Positions 9,255 through 17,500 of a DNA stretch of 64,000 bases are shown here, one piece after another (positions within the stretch are counted from its first letter, which is position 1; every line of letters begins with the position of its first letter). The notes below the pieces were generated by a model that was not told where the DNA came from, made no database searches, and saw nothing but the letters and a program-made list of their open reading frames with translations. Origin of the DNA: Solwaraspora sp. WMMD406. GTDB lineage: Bacteria; Actinomycetota; Actinomycetes; Mycobacteriales; Micromonosporaceae. The stretch is taken from positions 5,178,001 through 5,242,000 of the forward strand of contig NZ_JARUBF010000001.1 of assembly GCF_029626025.1 (NCBI RefSeq), in the 5' to 3' direction. Position numbers and translations under genes: made by a program.

Positions 9255-9387
9255 TGTCGTCGTGGCCGACGGGGTCCACGCCCGACGGACCGACAGGACC
9301 GCACCCGGCCAGAACAACAGCACCGCACCGGGCAGACGAGGCGAGCCCGGACCAGCACGGTGCCGGTCCGAGCCCAGGTCAGACGAA

Positions 9388-9425
9388 ACGGGCCCGGACC
9401 GGCGTGGATGCCGGTCCGGGCCCGT
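9388..9425 (-). terminator. hairpin terminator between convergent genes
   Basis: A perfect 16-bp stem (9388-9403 with 9410-9425) has a 6-nt loop and ends 14 nt from the stop of the leftward epimerase/decarboxylase gene. It can act from either side. A weaker related inverted repeat lies just to its left. Confidence 0.7.
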
Positions 9426-9439
9426 CGAGGCCGACGAGG

Positions 9440-10432
9440 TCAGCCGCCCTGATCCGGCAGGGCCAGCCACCACGGGTTGGCTCGGGCCCAGTCCACAGTG
9501 GCAGCGAGTCCGTCGGCCAGTGCGGTGTGGTTGTGCCAGCCCAGCACCGTACGGGCCTTGGTGTTGTCCGGCACCCGGCGCCGCAGGTCCTGGTACGCCG
9601 GACCCAGCCGGGTCGCGGTGTCCACCGCCCGTACCTCGACGTCGCAGTCGGTGAGCTTGGCGACCAGGGCGACCACTTCGCCGATCGTCGTCTCGTCCAT
9701 GCTGCCGATGTTGAACGCCTCACCGACGGCCTGGTCGCTGGCCGCCGCCAGCAGCGTGCCCTCGATGACGTCGGCGACGTAGGTGAAGGCCCGGGTCTGG
9801 CGGCCGCCGTCGTAGAGCACCGGCGCCCGGCCGTTGAGCGCCCGATGCACGGTACGGCTGACCAGGTAGGCCGGCCGCTGCCGGGGCCCGTACGCGTTGA
9901 AGTAACGCACCACCGTCGCCGACAGGCCGTGCTGGCGGGCGAAGGCGAACGTCAGATGTTCGGCGAGCGCCTTGCTCGACGAGTACGCCCACCGGTCGGC
10001 GGTGGTCGGCCCCAGCACCCGGTCGGCGTCCTCGGTCCACGGCACCGCCGGGTTGCGGCCGAACACCTCGCTGGTGCTGGCCACGATGACCCGGGCACCG
10101 ACCCAGGCGGCCTGCTCCAGCACCTGCCGCGTACCGGTGAAGTTGATGTCGATGACGTCCAACGGACGCGCCAGGTACTGGTCGACCCCGACCACGGCGG
10201 CCAGATGGAAGACGAGATCGGTGCCGGGGGTGACGGCCTGGGCGAGTCGGTCGCCGTCGCGGACGTCGCCGGCCACGTAGCGGACCTGCCCGGCCAAGTC
10301 GGCGAGGTCGGGCGGCGGGGTGTCGACGCCGTCGAAGACCGTCACCTCGTCGCCCCGGTCGACCAGTCGCCGCACCAGGTGGCTGCCGATGAAGCCGCAG
10401 CCGCCGGTGACCACGGCGCGCACGGCGCTCAC
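9440..10432 (-). CDS. NAD-dependent UDP-glucuronate decarboxylase-like SDR
   Basis: This is a 330-residue extended SDR. VTGGCGFIGSHL is the NAD-binding glycine motif, STSEVFG supplies the Ser, YSSSKALAEH the Tyr/Lys pair, and RYFNAYGPRQRP and FTYVADVIEG are sugar-nucleotide blocks. The TTADRWAYSSSK context matches CalS9/AtmS9-type UDP-glucuronate decarboxylases, and the coupled upstream gene is a UDP-glucose dehydrogenase, so conversion of UDP-glucuronate to UDP-xylose or its 4-keto form is the likely job. The GTG start overlaps the upstream stop as GTGA. A plain 4-epimerase cannot be excluded. Confidence 0.82.
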   Translation of the reverse strand: MSAVRAVVTGGCGFIGSHLVRRLVDRGDEVTVFDGVDTPPPDLADLAGQVRYVAGDVRDGDRLAQAVTPGTDLVFHLAAVVGVDQYLARPLDVIDINFTGTRQVLEQAAWVGARVIVASTSEVFGRNPAVPWTEDADRVLGPTTADRWAYSSSKALAEHLTFAFARQHGLSATVVRYFNAYGPRQRPAYLVSRTVHRALNGRAPVLYDGGRQTRAFTYVADVIEGTLLAAASDQAVGEAFNIGSMDETTIGEVVALVAKLTDCDVEVRAVDTATRLGPAYQDLRRRVPDNTKARTVLGWHNHTALADGLAATVDWARANPWWLALPDQGG

Positions 10433-11760
10433 CGCCCGATTCCCTGGTAGCGGTAGCCCGCCGCGCCCAGCTCGGCGATCTTCGGTTTGGGGAAGTAGGC
10501 GCGGCCGTCCAGGATCAGGCACCGCTGCGCCACCGGCAGGTTGACGAAGTCGACGTCGGCCAGTTCCCGGTGGTACGCCAGGATCGCCAGGCAGTGCGCG
10601 TCCTGCGCCGCTTCCTCGACGGTCACCGTCGGCCGGATGCCGAACATGTCCTTCGCCTGGTTGGCGTCGACCAACGGGTCGTGCAGGCGGACGTCGGCAC
10701 CGGCGGCCACCAGGTCGGCGACGACCTGGCGGGCCGGGGTGGCCCGCAGATCGCCGGTGTTGTTCTTGAAGGCCAGGCCGAGCACCGCGATCCGGGCGGA
10801 CCGGGCGTCGACCCCGGCCGAGGCCAGGTCCTCCAGGATCAGCCGCGCGGTGTATCCCGGCATGCCGTCGTTGACCCGCCGGCCGGCGCCGGGGGTCTCC
10901 AACAGCAGCCCCTGGTCGGCGGCGGACTGGCGCACCATCAGCGGATCCTTGGTCAGGCAGGAGCCGCCGACCCCGACGCTCGGCATCAGGATGTTGACGT
11001 TGCCGTTGCCCTTGGTCAGCGAGTTGGCCGCCGCGATCACGTCGAGTACGTCGACGTCGAACAACGCGCAGTACTTGGCCAGCTCGTTGGCGAGCGCGAT
11101 GTTCAGGTCGATCCACCAGTTGTCGGCCAACTTGGTGATCTCGGCGGCTTCCAGGGAGTCCTGCGGGATCACGTCGACACCCAACGCCGTACGCCAGAAG
11201 TCGCTGGCCGCGTCGCGGCTGGCCGCGTCGAGCCCGCCGACGACCATCGGCAGGTCGCTGAGGTCGGCGAGGGCGTTGCCCTCGGCGAGCCGCTCGGGGG
11301 TGAAGGCCAACCCGAAGTCGGCGCCGGCGGTGAGGCCACCGCTCTCCAGCAGGGGCAGCACCAGGTTACGGGTGGTGCCCGGCGGGACGGTGCTCTTGAC
11401 CAGCACGAGTTGTCCGGGCCGCAGATGGTCCCGCAGGGACAGGCAGGCGCTGCGCAGCTGGCGGTCGTCGAGCGAGCCGTCGTCGCGGACCGGGGTGCCG
11501 ACCGCGATCAGCACCACGTCGGCGGCGGACAGTGCGGCGTAGTCGGTGGTGACCCGCAGGCGTCCGGCCTGGTGCGCCCGGAAGAACGGCTCCTGCAGTT
11601 CCTGCTCCGGCCAGCGGCAGTAGCCGTGGTTCAGCTCCTCTACCAGGTCCGGGGCGGCGTCCACGCCGACGACACGCAGGCCACGATCGGCCACGGTCGC
11701 CGCGATGCAGGAACCGACATACCCCAGACCGACCACACCGACGGTTTGGTTTCCAGGCAC
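10429..11760 (-). CDS. UDP-glucose 6-dehydrogenase (CalS8-like)
   Basis: This is a 443-residue UDP-sugar dehydrogenase. VGLGYVGS is the NAD site, KSTVPPGTT and FTPERLAEGNA are family blocks, and GVGGSCLTKDPL carries the catalytic Cys at 268. It oxidises UDP- or TDP-glucose to the glucuronate, feeding the overlapping decarboxylase gene. This pair is the known entry to deoxy- or amino-pentoses in calicheamicin, AT2433 and maduropeptin pathways. The GTG start at 11760 has GAAGGAG 5 nt upstream. It differs clearly from the dehydrogenase at 735-2003, so two sugar-acid routes are present. Confidence 0.87.
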   Translation of the reverse strand: MPGNQTVGVVGLGYVGSCIAATVADRGLRVVGVDAAPDLVEELNHGYCRWPEQELQEPFFRAHQAGRLRVTTDYAALSAADVVLIAVGTPVRDDGSLDDRQLRSACLSLRDHLRPGQLVLVKSTVPPGTTRNLVLPLLESGGLTAGADFGLAFTPERLAEGNALADLSDLPMVVGGLDAASRDAASDFWRTALGVDVIPQDSLEAAEITKLADNWWIDLNIALANELAKYCALFDVDVLDVIAAANSLTKGNGNVNILMPSVGVGGSCLTKDPLMVRQSAADQGLLLETPGAGRRVNDGMPGYTARLILEDLASAGVDARSARIAVLGLAFKNNTGDLRATPARQVVADLVAAGADVRLHDPLVDANQAKDMFGIRPTVTVEEAAQDAHCLAILAYHRELADVDFVNLPVAQRCLILDGRAYFPKPKIAELGAAGYRYQGIGR

Positions 11761-11976
11761 GGTAACTCCTTCGATCGTCGCCGGGTACGGCTCGGGCGCG
11801 TCCAGACCCGCGAGCGGGGTCCGGGCACGGTCCACGACCGCCCCGACGCGCGAGCGGGTCCGGGTACGAGCCGGACCGGCCGGACGCTTCGCGGGTGGCC
11901 AGGTTGCGGGCAGGCGACCACGGCCGGCGAGCGACCGTGGTCGGCTCGCAGGCACGCGATCGGGGTCAGACGAGGC

Positions 11977-13305
11977 TCAGACCGGCCGGACGAGCCGCTC
12001 CAGCATTCCGACGATCTCGCCGGGGGTCGGCGACAGGGCCAGGTCCTGGTAGAGCCGGTTGGCGCCGTCGCGGATCGCGCCATCGGCGAGGACCCGGGCC
12101 ACCTGCGCGCGGATCGTCTCCACATCGGGCTTGCTGAGGTCGAGCACCTCGCCCGCGCCGTGGCCGGTGACGTAGCCACCGGTCACCGGTGCGAGCGGGT
12201 AGCGGGATCCGAGCATGGTGCCCTCGCCGGACGTCTGGGCACCGATCTCGAAGTCGAGGAAGTCGACGATCAGCTGCGGGACCCGCATGGATCCGGCGGT
12301 GACCATCGTGGCCAGGCCGCCGTGGTGGATCACCAGCGAGCAGGTCGGCAGGAGCTGATCGAGCGGGAAGTAGTCGACGAGCCGGACGTTGTCCGGCACC
12401 CGGGACACGTCGACCAGCTGCACGTCGTTCAACGTGGCGACGACGTCGATGTCCAGGTCGGCCAGGGCGTCGAGCAGCACCGAGACGTGGCTCCAGTCGG
12501 CCGCCATGTAGGCGCGGGTGGAGATGCCGAGGGAAACGGCGACCCGTGGACGCGGCACCGGGTAGAGCCAGTCCGGCATCGCGTTCTGCGTGACGTGCGG
12601 GATCCACCGTACCGGCAGCATCCGGGTCTGCACCGGCAGGTTGATCGCCGGCGGCATCGGGTTGATCGTCCACTGTCCGTACAACAGCTCGCGGTCGACG
12701 GTGACGCCGTACCGCTCGGCCATCGGCCGGACCGTCTCGATCAACGGGTTGTCCACCGGCGGCGCGCCGGGGACGGAGCTGAGCCGGGCGAAGGTGTCCA
12801 GCGACCAGCCGACGTAGTCGGGTCCGGTGTAGCGGGCGTGCCGCGCCCCCACGGTCTGCGCGGCGACCGCGGCCCCGGGCATGATCGGGTCCCAGATCAC
12901 CAGGTCGGGCCGCCACTCGCGGAAGAAGGCGACCATGCCTTCCATCGCCGGCATCGGGGTGTCGGCCGACGCGCGGTACGGGATGAAGTCCCACATCGAC
13001 GGGAGCAGGAACTGGCTGAAGGTGATCCAGGTCCCGATGTCCTGTGGTGGCACGTTCAACATGCCGGTGATCCGTCCGACGTCGGCCCGCTCGGTCGCCC
13101 ACACGCCGCCCGGTCCCAACGGCGGCGGCATCGCCCCGGCGTCGCACATCGGCGTGAACGGCAGCCCCTGGGCGGTGACCGCCTCGCCGATGGCCGGGTG
13201 GGAGATCACGCAGACCTCGTGTCCGGCCGCGCGCAGCGCCCAGGCCAGCGGCACGACCGGGAACAGATGAGCGGGTGCTGGCCAGATGGCGAGGGCGACG
13301 CGCAT
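11977..13305 (-). CDS. GT1 antibiotic glycosyltransferase
   Basis: This is a 442-residue GT-B fold enzyme of the UGT/MGT (EryCIII, CalG) family. The N-terminal domain opens with a hydrophobic strand followed by PAPAHLFPVVPLAWALRAAG, the acceptor domain start, and the C-terminal nucleotide-sugar site is SLVIHHGGLATMVTAG. It probably attaches the pentose made by the two downstream genes to the polyketide or core. AAGGAG precedes the ATG by 5 nt. It is divergent from the O-methyltransferase, and 216 bp separate it from the dehydrogenase, so it may have its own transcript. The acceptor is unknown. Confidence 0.88.
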   Translation of the reverse strand: MRVALAIWPAPAHLFPVVPLAWALRAAGHEVCVISHPAIGEAVTAQGLPFTPMCDAGAMPPPLGPGGVWATERADVGRITGMLNVPPQDIGTWITFSQFLLPSMWDFIPYRASADTPMPAMEGMVAFFREWRPDLVIWDPIMPGAAVAAQTVGARHARYTGPDYVGWSLDTFARLSSVPGAPPVDNPLIETVRPMAERYGVTVDRELLYGQWTINPMPPAINLPVQTRMLPVRWIPHVTQNAMPDWLYPVPRPRVAVSLGISTRAYMAADWSHVSVLLDALADLDIDVVATLNDVQLVDVSRVPDNVRLVDYFPLDQLLPTCSLVIHHGGLATMVTAGSMRVPQLIVDFLDFEIGAQTSGEGTMLGSRYPLAPVTGGYVTGHGAGEVLDLSKPDVETIRAQVARVLADGAIRDGANRLYQDLALSPTPGEIVGMLERLVRPV

Positions 13306-13444
13306 GAGGGCTCCTTCGGCGGCGACGATCTATGGAGTGTTGCTCGCTAGTCAGTTTTGTCGGGCCTCGGCGACCGGGCACCTTCGACATTGCGCACCAC
13401 CGGGCGGATCCGCGCGGCGCGCGCCGATCGCACCCGTACGGCGT

Positions 13445-13477
13445 GCGTCTGACGCCGCCCGCGTCTGACGCCGCCCG
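13445..13477. repeat. 16-bp direct repeat in divergent promoter region
   Basis: Two adjacent copies of a GCGTCTGACGCCGCCC unit (period 16) lie between the divergent glycosyltransferase and O-methyltransferase genes. Each contains the short palindrome GCGTCTGACGC. It may be a regulator site; nothing else in the 218-bp spacer stands out. Confidence 0.5.
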
Positions 13478-13523
13478 TACCCCGCACGGCGGAAGGTGCG
13501 CGCGCGGATCCGGCGCGACCACG

Positions 13524-14570
13524 ATGATCGGCATGGCGAGCAGCGAAACCATCACCCTCTCAGCGGCCGACTACCTGCGGCTCATCGTGCACGGCACCAC
13601 CGCCTACGAACTACTCCGTACGGCGCTGGAGTTCGACCTGTTCGAGAAGCTCGAGGCGGCAGGCGGCATGGAGCTGACGGAAGTGGCCGCCGCCATCGAC
13701 GTCGAGCCGCAGCCGGCCCGGGTCCTGCTGCTCGGGCTCACCAGTATCCAGCTGCTGACACTGGTCGACGGCACGTACGCCAACACCGATCTGGTCCGGC
13801 GAAAGCTGCTGCGGTCGAGCCCTCGCTTCCTCGGACCACTCGTCGACATCCAGGAGGTCATCAACCCGAGCCTGGTCGACTTCGCCGAGTCGATGCGCAA
13901 GAACACCAACGTCGGGTTGCGGCACATCGACGGGCCGGGCACCACCTTGTACCAACGGCTGACCGTCCACCCCGAACTGCAGAAGGTCTTCTACGCCAAC
14001 ATGGGTGACGCCTCCCGCAAGGCCTTCGATCAGATCCTGGAGCGGTACGACTTCTCGCACGTACGGCACGCGATCGACATCGGCGGCGGCGACGGCTCGA
14101 ACGCGGCGAAGCTCAGCGCCCGCTATCCGGATCTCACCGTCACGGTGTTCGACCAGCCGACGGTCACCGAGCTCGCCGCCGGGCGGCTGCCCGAGGCCGA
14201 GTCGGCGGTGCGGTTCCACCCCGGCGATCTGTTCGCCGACGCGCTGCCGCAGGGCGCGGACGCGATCCTCTACTTCCATATCTTCGAAATCTGGTCGCTG
14301 CCACGCAACACCGAGCTGCTGCGCAAATGCTACGACGCGCTGCCCGACGGCGGGGTGTGTCTGGTCTACAGCTTCGTCTCCGACGACGACGGGACCGGAT
14401 CGATGAGCGCCGGCCTGGTCTCGCCGTACTTCCTCACCCTTGCCTCCGGTGAGGGCATGGCGTACTCGTCGCGGGACATGGAGCAGGCCGTACGCGACGC
14501 CGGGTTCCGGCAGGTGCAGCGGTACGCGGGACTCGGTTTCAGCCACGCCCTGATCGTGGGCCACAAGTAG
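13524..14570 (+). CDS. aryl O-methyltransferase (NcsB1-like)
   Basis: This is a 348-residue SAM-dependent O-methyltransferase of the methyltransf_2 (COMT/hydroxyneurosporene) family. An N-terminal winged-helix dimerisation region (TTAYELLRTALEFDLFEKL) precedes DIGGGDGSNAAKLSARYP, the SAM loop, and FHIFEIWS, where a catalytic His lies in the usual place. It stands 11 nt before the aromatic PKS, so methylation of a phenol on the PKS product is the natural role, as NcsB1 does for the neocarzinostatin naphthoate. No convincing ribosome site is present, and ATG 13533 is an equally possible start. Confidence 0.87.
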   Translation: MIGMASSETITLSAADYLRLIVHGTTAYELLRTALEFDLFEKLEAAGGMELTEVAAAIDVEPQPARVLLLGLTSIQLLTLVDGTYANTDLVRRKLLRSSPRFLGPLVDIQEVINPSLVDFAESMRKNTNVGLRHIDGPGTTLYQRLTVHPELQKVFYANMGDASRKAFDQILERYDFSHVRHAIDIGGGDGSNAAKLSARYPDLTVTVFDQPTVTELAAGRLPEAESAVRFHPGDLFADALPQGADAILYFHIFEIWSLPRNTELLRKCYDALPDGGVCLVYSFVSDDDGTGSMSAGLVSPYFLTLASGEGMAYSSRDMEQAVRDAGFRQVQRYAGLGFSHALIVGHK

Positions 14571-14581
14571 GGAATGCTCCG

Positions 14582-17500
14582 GTGACCTCACCTGAACCGA
14601 TCGCCGTCATCGGCATGGCCTGCCGCTTCGCCGGCGGCGTCGACTCGCCCGAGAAGTTCTGGGACCTGCTGCGCGAGGGCCGGGACACCATCGGGGACCT
14701 CCCACCGGGCCGATGGGACTGGTACGCCACGCAGGGACGCGATTTCACCACCGCCGTAGCGCAGGTGACCAAGCGGGGCGCGTTCCTGGAGGACGTCACG
14801 GGTTTCGACGCCGAATTCTTCGGGATCACCCCCCGCGAGGCCGCGTTGATGGATCCGCAGCAGCGGATGATCCTGGAACTGTCGTGGGAGGCGCTGGAGG
14901 ACGCCGGAGTGCCGGCGGACCGGCTCGCCGGCACCGACGCCGGGGTGTTCATGGGCGTCGGCGCCGACGACTACGGCCGGCGGCTGCTGGAGGACCTACC
15001 CCGGATCGAGGCCTGGACCGGCATCGGCGGCGCCTACTGCGCGGTCGCCAACCGGGTGTCGTACGTGCTCGATCTGCGGGGACCGAGCATGTCGGTCGAC
15101 ACCGCCTGCTCGTCGTCGCTGGTGTCGATCCATCTGGCGGCACAGTCGCTGCGGGCCGGCGAGTGCCCGGTGGCGTTGGCCGGCGGGGTGCTGGTGATGG
15201 CGGCACCCGGCCTGTCGATGGTCCTGGACGCGGCGGGCGCGACCGCGCCGGACGGGCGCAGCAAGTCGTTCGACGCCGCCGCCGACGGGTACGGCCGCGG
15301 CGAGGGCGGCGGTGTCCTGGTCCTCAAGCGACTGACCGACGCCCGGCGCGACGGGGACCGGGTGCTGGCCGTGATCCGGGGCAGCGCCGTGCATCAGGAC
15401 GGCCGGACCAACGGAATCATGGCGCCGAGCGGTCCGGCGCAGGCACATCTGCTGCGGCGGGCGTACGACAGCGCCGGGATCGACCCGGCGTCGGTCGACT
15501 ACGTCGAGGCGCACGGCACCGGTACCCGGGTCGGTGACCCGTTGGAGGCAGGTGCGCTCGCCGCCGTGTTCGGCCCCGACCGACCGGCGGACCGGCCGCT
15601 GCTGATCGGGTCGGCGAAAACCAACGTCGGTCATCTGGAGGCCGGTGCCGGGGCGACCGGGGTGATCAAGGCGATCCTGGCGTTGCGGCACGGCGAGATC
15701 CCGCCGAGCCTGCACTTCGACACCCCGAACCCGGAGATCGACTGGGACGCCGGACTGCGGGTGGTCACCGAACACACGTCGTGGCCGGTGGGGTCCGGCC
15801 CGCGCCGGGCGGGCGTCTCCGGGTACGGCTACGGCGGCACCATCGCGCACGTGATCCTGGAGGCGGCCGAATCCGAGACGCCCACGGTCAGCGACGCGGC
15901 GGCCGACCTCGACCCGACGGCCCAGCGGCCCGACCACCTCGACCCGACGGCCCAGCGGCCCGGCGACCTCGACCCGACGGCCCAGCGGCCCGACCACCTC
16001 GACCCGACGGCCCAGCGGCCCGACGGCCCGGCGCTGTTTCCGATCAGTGGGGCGAGCCCGGCGGCGGTACGAGCGTACGCGGACCGGCTGGCGGACCGGC
16101 TGGCCCGACCCGAGCGCCCCACCCTGGCCGACGTCGGGCACACGCTGGCGCACCGCCGCACCCACCTGGCGTACCGCGCGGCGGTGGTAGCGGCCGACCA
16201 CGCGCAGCTGGTGTCCCGGCTGAGGGCGCTCGCCGCCCCGGACGCCGCCCCGCCACCGGCCCGGACGCTCCCCCACGCCGGGCGCGGCGTCGTCTGGGTG
16301 TTCTCCGGGCACGGTTCACAGTGGATCGGCATGGGCCGCGAACTGTCCGCCCACGATCCGGCCTTCGCCGACGTGATCGACGCGCTGGAGCCGGTGTTCC
16401 GTACCGAGCTGGGCGTCTCACCAGGGGAGGTCCTGCGGCAGGACACCGCCCAACCGGTCGACGTGATCCAACCGATGATCTTCGCGGTGCAGGTGGCGCT
16501 CGCCGCGTCGCTGCGCGCCCGCGGAATGCGACCGGCCGCCGTCATCGGCCATTCGGTCGGGGAGATCGCCGCCGCCGTGACCGCCGGGGCGCTGACCATG
16601 GAGCAGGGTGCCCGGCTGGTCTGCCGACGCTCGGTGCTGTTGCGCCGGGTCGCCGGGCAGGGCGCCATGGCGATGGTCGACCTGTCCGCCGACGAGACCG
16701 CCCGGCTGATCGGTGACCGCCCCGACGTGAGCGTGGCGATCGTCGCCGCACCGACGTCGACGGTGATCTCCGGCGCGGCGGCGGCGGTCGAGCAGGTCGC
16801 CGAGTCGCTCCGGGCGACCGGCCACGAGGTCCGCCGGATCGACTCCGACGTGGCGTTCCACAGTCCACAGATGGATCCGCTGCTGGAGCCGTTGGCAGCC
16901 GCCGCGCACGATCTGCCCCCCGCCGCGCCCGCGATTCCGCTCTACACCACGGCGCTGGCCGATCCACGCTCCCCCGCCGCCCGCGACGGCGGGTACTGGG
17001 CGGCCAACCTGCGCCAACCCGTACGGCTGGCGCAGGCGGTCACCGCCGCGCTGGACGACGGACACCGGCTGTTCCTCGAAGTCGCGCCGCACCCGGTGGT
17101 CAGCCATTCGATCACCGACACCATCGACCAGCTCGCGATCACCGACGCCCACGTCGCCCACACGCTGCGCCGGCACCGCCCGGAGCGGGAGACGCTGCTG
17201 ACCGCCGTCGGCCGGCTGTTCTGTCACGGTGCGCCGATCGACTGGACGGCGGTCTGGCCCGACGGCGGCCTCACCGGGCTGCCGACCACGGTGTGGCAGC
17301 ATCGCCCGCACTGGTACGAGGAGCCGGTCGGCCGGTCGTTCCTCACCGAGCAGCACGACCCGCAGAGCCACACGCTGCTCGGCGGGCGGATCAACGTACA
17401 CGGCACCACCGTCGCCCAGGCCTGGTTGACCTACCTGGACCGCGACTCCCGCCCCTACCCCGGCGACCATCCGGTCCGGTCGGTGGAGATCGTTCCGGCG

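Noticed and set aside
10570-13350. A 926-codon open frame on the plus strand
   Set aside because: It runs antisense through the decarboxylase/dehydrogenase spacer and two well-supported enzymes, has no recognisable motif and biased composition; it is a high-GC shadow frame.
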